64,000 nucleotides of DNA, from positions 54,239 to 118,238 of the forward strand of contig NZ_DASVCJ010000057.1 of NCBI RefSeq assembly GCF_036381655.1, read 5' to 3'. A program made the position numbers and the translations under genes. The notes under the pieces are model-generated. The model saw only the letters and a program-made list of their open reading frames with translations, had not been told where the DNA came from and did not search any database. Shown here piece by piece: positions 16,544-25,755 of the stretch. Positions within the stretch are counted from its first letter, which is position 1. Each line of letters starts with the position of its first letter. Source of the stretch: Ferrovibrio sp036381655. Its GTDB lineage: Bacteria; Pseudomonadota; Alphaproteobacteria; Ferrovibrionales; Ferrovibrionaceae.

Positions 16544-18283
16544 TCAATGGATTTCCGGCTCGGGCGTAGCCGCGCCGGCGTGGAGGAAGTCGAAATCGCA
16601 GCCCTTTTCGGCCTGCGTGATATGCTGCGAGAACATGATGCCGTAGCCGCGCTGATAGCGCGGCGCCGGCGCCACCCAGGCGGCGCGGCGTTTTGCCAGT
16701 TCGTCCTCGGAGATTTTCAAGTCGAGGCGCCGCTCAGCCACGTTCAGCTCGATCAGATCGCCCGAGCGCACCAGAGCCAGCGGACCGCCAATGTAGGATT
16801 CCGGCGAGATATGCAGAACGCAGGTGCCATAGGAGGTGCCGCTCATGCGCGCGTCCGACATGCGCACCATGTCGCGCACACCCTGCTGCAACAGCTTCTT
16901 CGGGATCGGCAACTGGCCCCATTCCGGCATGCCCGGTCCGCCCTGCGGGCCGGAATTGCGCAGGATCAGCACGCTGTCGGCGGTAACCGCCAGGTCTGGA
17001 TCGTCGATCCGCGCCGCCATGTCGTTGTAATCCTCGAACACCACCGCCGGGCCGGTATGGGCCAGCAGCTTCGGATCGGCGGCGCTCGGCTTGATCACGG
17101 CCCCGTTCGGCGCGAGGTTGCCATGCAGCACGACAAGGCCGCCGAAGCCGGCGACCGGATTGTCCAGCGGCCGGATGACATCGGAATTATACGCCTTCGC
17201 ATCGCCGATATTCTCGGCCAGGGTCCGTCCGTTCACCGTCATGCAGCTCAGGTGCAGCTTGGACGCCAATTCGCCGAGCAGCGCCTTGATGCCGCCGGCG
17301 TAATAGAAATCCTCCATCAGGTATTTGCCGCTCGGCCGCAGATTGGCGATCACCGGCACCTCTCGGGAAATCTCGTCGAAGCGTTTCAGCGGCAGGTCGA
17401 TGCCGGCCCGGCCCGCCATGGCGACCAGGTGGATGATGCAGTTGGTCGAGCCGCCGACCGCCATCGCATAGGTCACCGCGTTGTCGAACGAGGCCGGCGA
17501 GAGGAAATCGCTCGGTTTCAGGTCCTCCCAGACCATCTCGACGATGCGCCGGCCGGTATTGCTGGCCATGCGCGCATGGCCAGAATCGGCGGCCGGAATC
17601 GAGCTGGCGCCCGGCAGCGTGAAGCCCAGCGTCTCGGCGATGCCGGTCATGGTCGATGCCGTGCCCATGGTCATGCAATGGCCGGGGCCGCGGGCGATGC
17701 CCTCCTCGATCTCGCGCCAAGCCTGCTGGTCGATATTGCCGGCGCGCAGTTCGGCCCAGTATTTCCAGGCATCCGAGCCGCTGCCCAGGGTATTGCCGCG
17801 CCAGTTGCCGCGCAGCATCGGGCCGGCGGGCAGGAAGATCGCCGGTATGTTCATGCTGATCGCGCCCATGACCAGCGCCGGCGTGGTCTTGTCGCAGCCA
17901 CCCATCAGCACCGCGCCGTCGATCGGATACGAGCGCAGCAGTTCCTCCGTCTCCATCGCCAGGAGATTGCGGTACAGCATGGTGGAGGGCTTCTGGAACG
18001 GCTCGCTCAAGGAGATGGCTGGCAACTCGAGCGGGAAGCCGCCGGCCTGCCACACGCCGCGCTTCACCTCTTCGGCGCGCTGGCGGAAATGAGTGTGGCA
18101 GGGATTGATGTCGCTCCAGGTGTTGATGATGCCGATCACCGGCTTGCCGGCGAAATCCTCGCGGCTGAAGCCGATCTGGTAGCTGCGCGAGCGGTGGCCG
18201 AAGGAACGCAGATCGTCGACCCCGAACCAGCGGTGGCTGCGCAAATCCTCCGGCCGCTTGCGGCGGCGCCGACCGTCACTCAT
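16544..18283 (-). CDS. IlvD/Edd-family dehydratase, arabinonate dehydratase type
   Basis: This is a 579-residue Fe-S dehydratase that removes water from a sugar acid to give the 2-keto-3-deoxy acid. Three conserved cysteines, Cys62 (INPCHTHF), Cys130 (GGCDKTTPA) and Cys203 (GPGHCMTMGTAS), match the [2Fe-2S] ligand positions of L-arabinonate dehydratase, which also has about this length. The GGAGGAGG ribosome site decides the ATG at 18283. True dihydroxyacid dehydratase (IlvD) is a less likely reading, because the TMGTASTM motif and the aldolase neighbour fit the sugar-acid subgroup. Substrate stereochemistry cannot be read from the sequence. Confidence 0.9.
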   Translation of the reverse strand: MSDGRRRRKRPEDLRSHRWFGVDDLRSFGHRSRSYQIGFSREDFAGKPVIGIINTWSDINPCHTHFRQRAEEVKRGVWQAGGFPLELPAISLSEPFQKPSTMLYRNLLAMETEELLRSYPIDGAVLMGGCDKTTPALVMGAISMNIPAIFLPAGPMLRGNWRGNTLGSGSDAWKYWAELRAGNIDQQAWREIEEGIARGPGHCMTMGTASTMTGIAETLGFTLPGASSIPAADSGHARMASNTGRRIVEMVWEDLKPSDFLSPASFDNAVTYAMAVGGSTNCIIHLVAMAGRAGIDLPLKRFDEISREVPVIANLRPSGKYLMEDFYYAGGIKALLGELASKLHLSCMTVNGRTLAENIGDAKAYNSDVIRPLDNPVAGFGGLVVLHGNLAPNGAVIKPSAADPKLLAHTGPAVVFEDYNDMAARIDDPDLAVTADSVLILRNSGPQGGPGMPEWGQLPIPKKLLQQGVRDMVRMSDARMSGTSYGTCVLHISPESYIGGPLALVRSGDLIELNVAERRLDLKISEDELAKRRAAWVAPAPRYQRGYGIMFSQHITQAEKGCDFDFLHAGAATPEPEIH

Positions 18284-18428
18284 CCGATGCCTCCTCCCGA
18301 ATTTCCGCCGAACCGATTGGAACGACAGAGAAAATTAATGTATGCGTGGCAGAAGGAATTTACTTACCGGCTTAGCGGCGGATTTGCTAGAACTGATTCG
18401 GTCGGGCGGCAGATTTGGAGGGGGGCGT

Positions 18429-19001
18429 ATGGGACAACTTCCTGCAGCAAACCAATCCGCGGCAGGCGATCAGGCGCGCCTGGCCTCGGGCCGGGCGCTT
18501 GCCGCCGCCGAGACCGCCGTCAGCAACGAATATCTGACCTTCGCCATCGATGCCCAGGTCTACGGCATCGACATCCTCTCGGTGCGCGAAATCCGCGCCT
18601 GGACCGAGGTCACCAATCTGCCCAATACCCCCGACTTCGTGCGCGGCATCATCAACCTGCGCGGCACGATCGTTCCGATCTACGACCTGCGGGTGCGGCT
18701 GGGCGGCGGCCGGACGGAGCCGACCCGCATGCATGTGGTGATCGTCGTCGAGGCGGCGAACGGCACTTTCGGCCTGCTGGTCGACTCGGTCTCCGACATC
18801 CTCTCCATCGAGGAGCGCGACCTGCAGCCGGTGCCGCAGACCGACATGTCGGCGGATTACCAGTTCCTGAGTGCCATCGTCGCCCGCGAGGAGCGGATGG
18901 TTTCGATCATTAACTTGGATCGCCTGGTCAATGGCGCGGCGGCCGCCGAAATGGCGCAGATCGCGCAGCAGCAAGCCACCGCGGCCATCCCCGCTGCCTG
19001 A
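18429..19001 (+). CDS. cheW: CheW-like chemotaxis coupling protein
   Basis: This is a 190-residue CheW-domain protein that links chemoreceptors to the kinase CheA at the membrane-associated signalling array. The domain covers residues about 30-175: FAIDAQVYGIDILSVREI, NTPDFVRGIINLRGTIVPIYDLR, and GLLVDSVSDIL. A GGAGGGGGG ribosome site fixes the ATG at 18429; 29 upstream open codons are rejected. No cheA, cheR or receptor gene lies in the window, so this is a stand-alone copy. It has an Ala/Gln-rich C-terminal tail and a 30-residue N-terminal extension. Confidence 0.92.
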   Translation: MGQLPAANQSAAGDQARLASGRALAAAETAVSNEYLTFAIDAQVYGIDILSVREIRAWTEVTNLPNTPDFVRGIINLRGTIVPIYDLRVRLGGGRTEPTRMHVVIVVEAANGTFGLLVDSVSDILSIEERDLQPVPQTDMSADYQFLSAIVAREERMVSIINLDRLVNGAAAAEMAQIAQQQATAAIPAA

Positions 19002-19086
19002 GCCCCGACAACAGGTGGTTTTGACCGCAAATCAGGCCGGAAAACCGTCTCGTTTCAGGTTATCGTTTCTAGAGCCGCGGCGCGGG

Positions 19087-19115
19087 TTGACGGAGCCCGG
19101 TTTGCCCGGCATGGT
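19087..19115 (+). promoter_or_regulatory. Possible promoter of the transketolase gene
   Basis: A TTGACG box at 19087-19092 is followed after 17 bases by CATGGT at 19110-19115, a weak -10 box, 40 bases before the transketolase start. The -35 match is good and the -10 match is poor, so the call is tentative. Confidence 0.25.
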
Positions 19116-19154
19116 CCGCCCGCTTTTCCTCTTCTGAAGCGGGATTCCTGACCG

Positions 19155-21173
19155 ATGTTGCAGGCCGTGCCGACCACCGCCGTCCCCTCTCACAAAGCAG
19201 CCGCCAGCCATGCCGAAATGGCCAATGTGATCCGCGCCTTGGCCATGGATGCGGTGCAGAAGGCAAATTCGGGCCATCCCGGCATGCCGATGGGCATGGC
19301 GGATGTGGCAACGGTGCTGTTCAGCCGCTTCCTGAAGTTCGATCCGCAGAACCCGACCTGGCCCGACCGCGACCGTTTCGTGCTGTCGGCGGGCCATGGC
19401 TCGATGCTGCTTTACGCCCTGCTGTACCTCACCGGCTACCCCGACATGACGCTGGACGAGCTGAAGCGCTTCCGCCAGTTCGGCAGCCGCACGGCGGGCC
19501 ATCCGGAATTCGGCCACGCCAGCGGCATCGAGACGACGACCGGCCCGCTCGGCCAGGGCATCGCCAATGCGGTCGGCATGGCGCTGGCGGAGCGGTTGCT
19601 CGCCGCCCAGTTCGGCGACAAGCTGGTCGACCACTACACTTACGTGATCGCCGGCGATGGCTGCCTGATGGAGGGCATCAGCCATGAAGCCGCCTCGCTC
19701 GCCGGCCATCTGAAGCTGAACAAGCTGATCGTGCTGTTCGACGACAACGGCATCTCGATCGACGGACCGACCAGCCTGACCGTTTCGGATGACCAGCTCG
19801 CCCGTTTCAAGGCCTATGGCTGGGCGGTGACCCGCGTCGACGGCCATGCGCCGGAAGAAATCGCCGCCGCCATCGCCGCCGCGCAAAAGAGCGACCGGCC
19901 GACCCTGATCGCCTGCCGCACCGTGATCGGCTTCGGCGCACCCACCAAGGCCGGCACGGCCTCCACGCATGGCTCGCCGCTCGGCAACGACGAGATCAAG
20001 GGGGCGCGCGAAAAGCTCGACTGGCCCTATCCGCCGTTTGAAATTCCTGAACCCGTTCTGCAGGCCTGGCGCAGCATCGGCGCGGCCGGCGCGGCGAAAT
20101 CCAAGGCCTGGCAGGAGACACTTGCCAAGCTGCCTGCCGCCGAGCGGGCGGAATGGGAACGCCGCCAGAAAGGCGATCTGCCTGCCGGTTTCGACAAGAT
20201 CATCGGCGATTACAAGGCCAAGCTGGTCGCCGAAAAGCCGAAATGGGCGACCCGCAAATCCTCCCAGATGGCGCTGGAAGTGATCAATCCGGCGGTGCCG
20301 GAGACCGTCGGCGGCTCGGCCGACCTCACCGGCTCGAACAATACCAAGACCAACGCCCTGGCGCCGGTCAATGCCGGCGATTTCGGCGGCCGCTACGTCT
20401 ATTACGGCGTGCGCGAGCATGCCATGGCGGCGGCGATGAACGGTATCGCGCTGCATGGCGGCCTGATCCCCTATGGCGGCACCTTCCTGGTCTTTACCGA
20501 TTATTGCCGCCCCTCGATCCGCCTTTCCGCCCTGATGGAGCAGCGCGTCGTCTATGTGATGACGCATGACTCGATCGGCCTGGGCGAGGACGGCCCGACG
20601 CATCAGCCGGTCGAGCATCTGGCCAGCCTGCGCGCCATCCCGAACCTGCTAGTCTTCCGTCCTGCCGATGCGGTCGAGACCGCCGAGGCCTGGCAGGTGG
20701 CGCTGAAACAGAAGCATCGGCCGAGCGTATTGGCCCTGACCCGTCAGGACTTGGCGGCGGTGCGCGTAACGGCTTCGGACGAGAATCTGGTCGCCAAGGG
20801 CGGCTACGAGCTGCTGCCCGCCGATGGCACGGCCAAGGTCACTCTGCTGGCCACCGGCTCGGAGATCGGCGTTGCCGTCGCCGCCCGCGACCTGTTGCAG
20901 AAGGACGGCATCCCGACCCGCGTGGTTTCGCTGCCCTGCTTCGAGCTGTTCGACGAGCAGGACGCCGCCTATCGGGAAGAGGTACTGGGTCCGGGCACGG
21001 TTCGCATCGCCACCGAGGCCGGCATCCGCCTGGGCTGGGACCAGTATCTCGACCGCAAGGATGGCTTTGTCGGCATGAAGAGCTTCGGCGCTTCGGCGCC
21101 TTTCGAGCAGCTTTACCGCCATTTCGGCATCACCGCCGAGGCGGTCGCTGCGGCGGCCAAGCAGCGCCTGTAA
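19155..21173 (+). CDS. tkt: Transketolase
   Basis: This is a 672-residue thiamine-diphosphate enzyme that transfers two-carbon ketol units between sugar phosphates in the pentose phosphate and Calvin pathways. The full-length family pattern is present: SAGHGSMLLYALLYLTG, the ThDP/Mg motif GDGCLMEGISHEAASLAGH with DDNGISIDG, then the pyrimidine domain with YYGVREHAMAAAMNG and HDSIGLGEDGPTHQPVE, and a C-terminal domain. The first about 20 residues are poorly conserved, so the start could be the Met of MANVIRALAM. It stands alone, followed by hairpins and then the msbA operon. Confidence 0.95.
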   Translation: MLQAVPTTAVPSHKAAASHAEMANVIRALAMDAVQKANSGHPGMPMGMADVATVLFSRFLKFDPQNPTWPDRDRFVLSAGHGSMLLYALLYLTGYPDMTLDELKRFRQFGSRTAGHPEFGHASGIETTTGPLGQGIANAVGMALAERLLAAQFGDKLVDHYTYVIAGDGCLMEGISHEAASLAGHLKLNKLIVLFDDNGISIDGPTSLTVSDDQLARFKAYGWAVTRVDGHAPEEIAAAIAAAQKSDRPTLIACRTVIGFGAPTKAGTASTHGSPLGNDEIKGAREKLDWPYPPFEIPEPVLQAWRSIGAAGAAKSKAWQETLAKLPAAERAEWERRQKGDLPAGFDKIIGDYKAKLVAEKPKWATRKSSQMALEVINPAVPETVGGSADLTGSNNTKTNALAPVNAGDFGGRYVYYGVREHAMAAAMNGIALHGGLIPYGGTFLVFTDYCRPSIRLSALMEQRVVYVMTHDSIGLGEDGPTHQPVEHLASLRAIPNLLVFRPADAVETAEAWQVALKQKHRPSVLALTRQDLAAVRVTASDENLVAKGGYELLPADGTAKVTLLATGSEIGVAVAARDLLQKDGIPTRVVSLPCFELFDEQDAAYREEVLGPGTVRIATEAGIRLGWDQYLDRKDGFVGMKSFGASAPFEQLYRHFGITAEAVAAAAKQRL

Positions 21174-21245
21174 TCCGGGGCTTCGCCTAACTATATGGAT
21201 GGCAAGGCTTTCGGGCTGCCGATCCGGCGAAGAAGCCCATTGCCA

Positions 21246-21276
21246 GCCGCCTTTTCAGGCGGCCATTCCGGTGGCC
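21246..21276 (+). terminator. Possible terminator hairpins after transketolase
   Basis: Two adjacent overlapping inverted repeats, GCCGCC-N6-GGCGGC (21246-21263) and GGCCA-N6-TGGCC (21261-21276), lie 73 bases after the transketolase stop. They could form alternative stems. There is no U-run, so a Rho-dependent or mRNA-stabilising role is equally possible. Confidence 0.35.
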
Positions 21277-21337
21277 GCCGCAAGGCCCACGTGGTATAGC
21301 AGCCGTCGTGTAACTGCTTGAACGAAACGGATTTCCT

Positions 21338-23152
21338 TTGACCGCTCCCGTGTCTCCCGGCGTCGCCGATCACGCCCAGGCCGGAACCGCCGTCCAGGCC
21401 GGCGCGGCCGCCCCGGCCAGCAGCATGGCCCTGGTCCGTCGCCTGCTGGCCGAGCAGGTCCGCCCGCATATCGGCTCGCTGTTCCTGGCGCTGCTCAGCA
21501 TGGGTACCGTCGCGGCGATGACGGCGGCGACGGCCTGGCTGCTGCGCCCCGCCATCGATCGCGTATTTTCCGACCGCGACCCGTATTGGACGGTCATGGT
21601 GCCGGTCATGGTCGTCATCGTCGTGCTGGTAAAGGCGGTTGCCGCCTATTTCGAAGGCACGCTGATGACCCGGTTCGGCGAACGCATCATCGCCGATACC
21701 CAGATCAGGATGTATGCGCATCTGATCCGCGCCGACCTCGCCTGGCTGCACGAAAACCATTCCGGCAAGCTGATCGCCAGCTTTCTTTACGATGCCACGC
21801 TGCTGCGCGAGGCGGTGAGCAAGTCTCTGACCGGCATGGTCAAGGACAGCCTCAGCCTGATCTTCCTCACCGGCGTGATGTTCGTGATGAACTGGCAATT
21901 CGCGCTGGTCGTCTGCGTCATCTTTCCGTTTGTCGGCCTTACCACCCGCCGGCTCGGCCGCAAGACGCGCAAGAGTTCCGCCCGCACGCAGCAGGAAACC
22001 GGCAAGCTGACCACCATCCTGAGCGAGACCTTCGATGGCGCCCGCATGGTCAAGGCCTACGGCATGGAAGAGCGCGAAATCCAGCGCGCGCGCCAGTCGG
22101 TCGAGACGCGGCTGGGCCATATCATGAAGGTCGTGCGCGCCCGCGCCGCCGCCAGTCCGACCGCGGAAGCGCTCGGCGGCATCGCCGTGGCCGTGGTGAT
22201 CTATATCGGCGGCAGCAGCACAGCGTTGACTTTGGGCACATTGACCGCCTTCATCTACGCTGCGCTCTCCGCCTATCAGCCGCTCAAGTCGCTCTCGACG
22301 CTGAATACCGCCCTGCAGGAGGGCCTTGCCGCGGCCGAGCGCATTTTCGCCATTCTCGATATCGAGCCGAAGATCTGCGAAAAGCCGGATGCCAGGCCGC
22401 TGCAGGTCAGCGGCGGCGAAATTCGCCTGGAGCATGTCACCTTCCGCTACAACGAAGAGAAGGTCGCGCTGCGCGACGTCACGTTGACCGTGCCGCGCGG
22501 CAAGAAGGCCGCCCTGGTCGGGGCCTCGGGCGCCGGCAAATCGACCTTGCTCAACCTCGTGCCGCGCTTCTACGACACCAGCGCCGGCCGCGTGCTGATC
22601 GACGGCCAGGACGTGCGCGATGTCACCCTCGACTCGCTTCGCCGCAATGTCGCGCTGGTCAGCCAGGAACTGACGCTGTTCGACGATACGATCCGCTCCA
22701 ACATCGCCTATGGCCGCCCGGAAGCGAGCGATGCTGAAATCGAGGCGGCCGCCCGCAATGCCGCGGCGCATGACTTCATCATGGCTCTGCCGCAGGGTTA
22801 CGACACTCTGGTCGGCGAGAACGGCGTGAAGCTCTCCGGCGGTCAGCGGCAGCGTATCGCCATTGCCCGCGCCATGCTCCGCGACGCCCCCATCCTGCTG
22901 CTTGACGAGGCCACCAGTGCACTGGACACCGAGTCCGAGCGCCTGATTCAGATCGCGCTTGGCGAATTGATGCGCGGCCGCACCACACTGGTGATCGCGC
23001 ATCGGCTGTCGACCGTGATCGACGCCGACGTGATCTTCGTGCTGGATCAGGGGCGGCTGGTCGAACAGGGGACGCATGCCGAGCTGCTGACCCGCGGCGC
23101 GGTCTATGCCCGCCTCTACGCCACTCAATTCGCGACCGAGGCAACTGCCTGA
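21338..23152 (+). CDS. msbA: MsbA-type lipid A/lipid ABC exporter
   Basis: This is a 604-residue half-transporter: a six-helix membrane domain (about residues 40-330) fused to an ATPase. Walker A is GASGAGKSTL, the signature is LSGGQRQRIAIARAM, Walker B is ILLLDEATSALD, and the H-loop is VIAHRLST. It acts as a homodimer in the inner membrane and flips lipid A-core or other lipids. The assigned start is TTG at 21338 with a poor ribosome site; GTG at 21350 or ATG at 21425 are alternatives. It heads a four-gene operon with a DUF374 acyltransferase, lpxK and an LpxL-like acyltransferase, which supports the lipid A role. Confidence 0.9.
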   Translation: MTAPVSPGVADHAQAGTAVQAGAAAPASSMALVRRLLAEQVRPHIGSLFLALLSMGTVAAMTAATAWLLRPAIDRVFSDRDPYWTVMVPVMVVIVVLVKAVAAYFEGTLMTRFGERIIADTQIRMYAHLIRADLAWLHENHSGKLIASFLYDATLLREAVSKSLTGMVKDSLSLIFLTGVMFVMNWQFALVVCVIFPFVGLTTRRLGRKTRKSSARTQQETGKLTTILSETFDGARMVKAYGMEEREIQRARQSVETRLGHIMKVVRARAAASPTAEALGGIAVAVVIYIGGSSTALTLGTLTAFIYAALSAYQPLKSLSTLNTALQEGLAAAERIFAILDIEPKICEKPDARPLQVSGGEIRLEHVTFRYNEEKVALRDVTLTVPRGKKAALVGASGAGKSTLLNLVPRFYDTSAGRVLIDGQDVRDVTLDSLRRNVALVSQELTLFDDTIRSNIAYGRPEASDAEIEAAARNAAAHDFIMALPQGYDTLVGENGVKLSGGQRQRIAIARAMLRDAPILLLDEATSALDTESERLIQIALGELMRGRTTLVIAHRLSTVIDADVIFVLDQGRLVEQGTHAELLTRGAVYARLYATQFATEATA

Positions 23153-23158
23153 CGAGCG

Positions 23159-23896
23159 ATGGCCGGAATCGTCAAACGGATATTGCGAAGCAGGCAGACG
23201 ATTAACCTCGCCGCCAACGCCGTCGCTTTTTATATCCGCCTCGTCCATGCCACCTCGCGCTGGGAAACGCGCGGCGTGGAACATGCCGAGCGGTATTGGG
23301 CATCCGGCGCGCCGTTCATCGGCACCTTCTGGCATGGCCGCCTTTTCATGATGCCGCTGGCCTGGACCACGGCCAGGCCGATGCGGATTCTGGCGTCGCG
23401 TCATTCCGACGGAGACCTGACCACCCGCGCCATGGAGAAGTTCAGCATCGGCGCGATCCGTGGCTCTGCCGCGAAAGGCGAGCAGCAGAAAGGCGGCAGC
23501 GCCGCGTTGCGGCAAATCCTCAGGCATTTGAAACAGGGTGGCTATACCGCCATCACGCCGGACGGCCCGCGCGGCCCGCGCATGCGCGTCAGCCCCGGCC
23601 TGATCGCCGCCGCCCGGTTAGGCAGGGTGCCGATCCTTCCCGCCACTTACGGCGTCGCGCGGCGCACGGTCCTTTCCACCTGGGACCGGTTCATCATCCC
23701 TTGGCCATTCAATCGCGGCGTCTACCTCTGGGGCGAGCCGATCGACGTCTACAGCGATCCCGATGAGCCGCTGGAGGCGGCGGCATTGCGCGTCGAGGCA
23801 GCGATGCTCTCGCTTTCTGCGGAAGCCGATCGCCTTTGCGGGCAGCCAACGATCGAGCCCGCCGCACCGCCGGAGCCAGCCCGACATGATGCCTAG
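23159..23896 (+). CDS. DUF374 lysophospholipid acyltransferase-like protein
   Basis: This is a 245-residue DUF374 family protein of the LPLAT superfamily. The core motifs are FIGTFWHGRLFMMPLAW, SRHSDGDLTTRAMEKF, and ITPDGPRGPRMRVSPG. The usual acyltransferase HX4D box is reduced to HGRLFM, as I recall for this family. DUF374 genes are regular neighbours of msbA, waaA and lpxK in alphaproteobacteria and are presumed to act in lipid A or lipopolysaccharide acylation, but the reaction is not established. It starts six bases after msbA and overlaps lpxK by 11 bases. Confidence 0.88.
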   Translation: MAGIVKRILRSRQTINLAANAVAFYIRLVHATSRWETRGVEHAERYWASGAPFIGTFWHGRLFMMPLAWTTARPMRILASRHSDGDLTTRAMEKFSIGAIRGSAAKGEQQKGGSAALRQILRHLKQGGYTAITPDGPRGPRMRVSPGLIAAARLGRVPILPATYGVARRTVLSTWDRFIIPWPFNRGVYLWGEPIDVYSDPDEPLEAAALRVEAAMLSLSAEADRLCGQPTIEPAAPPEPARHDA

Positions 23897-24869
23897 CACG
23901 CCGGCCTTCTGGGCGGCGGATAGCCGCTCCGCCTGGCCCGGCCTGCTTGCGCCGGTTGCGGCGCTCTACGGACTCGGCAGCCGGCTGAAGCGGATCGCGA
24001 CCGCGCCGCAGAAAATCAGCATCCCGGTGGTCTCGGTCGGCAACCTGGTGGCGGGCGGCGCCGGAAAGACGCCGGCCGCGCTGGCTTTGGCCGCGCGCCT
24101 GCAGGCGCTCGGGCACAGGCCGTATTTCGTCAGCCGCGGCTATGGCGGCCGGCTGCGCGGCCCCGAGCAGGTTGATCCGCGCCGGCATATCGCCGCCGAT
24201 GTCGGCGACGAGCCGCTGCTGCTGGCGCAAGCAGCGCCGACCTGGATCGGGCGCGACCGGCCGGCAGCGGCACGCGCGGCAGTGAGCGCCGGCGCTTCCT
24301 GCATCCTGGCCGACGACGCGCATCAGACCTACAGTCTTGCCCGCACGCTCTCGATGCTGGTCGTCGATGGCGGCTACGGTTTCGGCAATCGCCGCCTTCT
24401 GCCGGCCGGTCCGCTGCGCGAGCCGATTGCAGACGGCCTGGCCCGTACCGACGCGATCATACTGATCGGCACCGCGAGGACATCACTCCCCGATTTCGGC
24501 ACCCGACCCGTTTTTCGCGCCGAACTGAGGCCGGATGCGGAAGATGCCGCGCGGCTCTATCGTCGCCGGGTGCTCGCCTTTGCCGGGATTGCGCGGCCGG
24601 AAAAATTCTTCGACTCCCTGCGGCAGATCGACGCCGAGATCGTCGAGACAAAATCCTTTCCCGATCATGCGGCCTACCAGCCCGATATGATCATGCGGCT
24701 GGTGGAACGGGCACATGCACTGAATGCCGTGCCGGTGACGACGACAAAGGATCTGGCGCGGTTTCCCGTCGAGGCACGGAAGATGGTCGAGTGCCTGCGC
24801 GTCGCTTTGCGCTTTGCCGATCCGGCGGCGATGGACGCCTTCTTCGCCGAAAGGCTGAGCCGTGGCTGA
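23886..24869 (+). CDS. lpxK: Tetraacyldisaccharide 4'-kinase
   Basis: This is a 327-residue lipid A kinase that phosphorylates the 4' position of the tetraacyl-disaccharide-1-phosphate to make lipid IVA at the inner membrane. Evidence is the P-loop VGNLVAGGAGKTPAAL at about residue 50, YFVSRGYGG, the DDAHQTYSLAR acidic motif and RLLPAGPLREP. The ATG at 23886 overlaps the upstream gene; an ATG three bases later is equally possible. The next gene overlaps its end by eight bases. The Kdo transferase gene waaA, normally adjacent, is missing from this cluster. Confidence 0.93.
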   Translation: MMPSTPAFWAADSRSAWPGLLAPVAALYGLGSRLKRIATAPQKISIPVVSVGNLVAGGAGKTPAALALAARLQALGHRPYFVSRGYGGRLRGPEQVDPRRHIAADVGDEPLLLAQAAPTWIGRDRPAAARAAVSAGASCILADDAHQTYSLARTLSMLVVDGGYGFGNRRLLPAGPLREPIADGLARTDAIILIGTARTSLPDFGTRPVFRAELRPDAEDAARLYRRRVLAFAGIARPEKFFDSLRQIDAEIVETKSFPDHAAYQPDMIMRLVERAHALNAVPVTTTKDLARFPVEARKMVECLRVALRFADPAAMDAFFAERLSRG

Positions 24870-25755
24870 GCGCGCCATGTTCAGGGATCGCGTCATCGCC
24901 TGGGGCGCGCGTCTGGGCCTGGCGCTGTTCCGCGCCATGCCGCTGGCGGCAGCCTCCGATTTCGGCGGATGGCTAGGCCGCCATCTCGGCCCGCTGTTCA
25001 AGGTGCATCAGATCGCGGCGCGCAATCTCGCCCGTGCCATGCCGGAACTGAGCGAGGAACAGCGGAAAACCGTACTGCGCGGCATGTGGGACAACCTCGG
25101 CCGTGTCGTCGGCGAATACGCCCATCTTGCCGATATCAATATCGACGCGAAGGACGAGCCCGGCAGCGTCGTTGTGACCGGCCTCGAACATTTCGAACAG
25201 CTCCGCGCCAGCGGCAAGCCGGTGATCTTCATCTCCGCCCACTTCGGCAATTGGGAGGTGATGAGCCTGGTTGCGTCGCGTCACGGCTTTCCGCTGGTGC
25301 ATGTCTATCGTGCCGCCAATAACCCCTTCGTCGAAGAGATATTGCAGGAGCTGCGCAAGCCGGTCGGCGGCCGACATATCCCGAAAGGCACCGAGGCCGC
25401 CCGCGAACTGATCCGGGCGCTGAAGCGCACCGAATATCTCGGCATGCTGGTCGATCAGAAACTCAATAACGGCATCGCCGTGCCCTTCTTCGGCCGCGAC
25501 GCAATGACGACGCCGGCACCGGCCGAATTCGCCCTCAAGGCCGAATGCCCGGTGGTGATGGCCCATGTCGAGCGGCTCGGCGGCGCGCGGTTCCGTGTCG
25601 TGATCGACAAGCCGATCCATTTCGAGAATACCGGCGACCGCGAGCGCGATGTCTACAATGCCATGCTGCTGATCAATCGCACCATCGAGGGCTGGATCCG
25701 GCAGCGCCCGGACCATTGGTTCTGGGTACATAAGCGCTGGCCGAAAGGCAGCTAG
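24862..25755 (+). CDS. LpxL/HtrB-like lipid A acyltransferase
   Basis: This is a 297-residue member of the LpxL/HtrB family, which adds secondary acyl chains to lipid A at the inner membrane. The HX4E catalytic box is SAHFGNWEVM, followed by RAANNPFVEEIL, a KGTEAARELIRALKR segment, and DQKLNNGIAVPFFGR. The N-terminus has one hydrophobic segment (LGLALFRAMPLAAA). Translation probably starts at GTG 24862, overlapping lpxK by eight bases; the ATG at 24877 is an alternative. Its place in the msbA-lpxK operon supports lipid A as substrate. It ends with a 4-base overlap with the convergent M23 gene. Confidence 0.88.
   Translation: MAERAMFRDRVIAWGARLGLALFRAMPLAAASDFGGWLGRHLGPLFKVHQIAARNLARAMPELSEEQRKTVLRGMWDNLGRVVGEYAHLADINIDAKDEPGSVVVTGLEHFEQLRASGKPVIFISAHFGNWEVMSLVASRHGFPLVHVYRAANNPFVEEILQELRKPVGGRHIPKGTEAARELIRALKRTEYLGMLVDQKLNNGIAVPFFGRDAMTTPAPAEFALKAECPVVMAHVERLGGARFRVVIDKPIHFENTGDRERDVYNAMLLINRTIEGWIRQRPDHWFWVHKRWPKGS

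Noticed and set aside
16544..18283. Branched-chain amino-acid dihydroxyacid dehydratase (ilvD)
   Set aside because: The Cys spacing, TMGTASTM motif and the downstream HpaI-type aldolase fit the sugar-acid dehydratase subgroup better, and no ilv genes are nearby.
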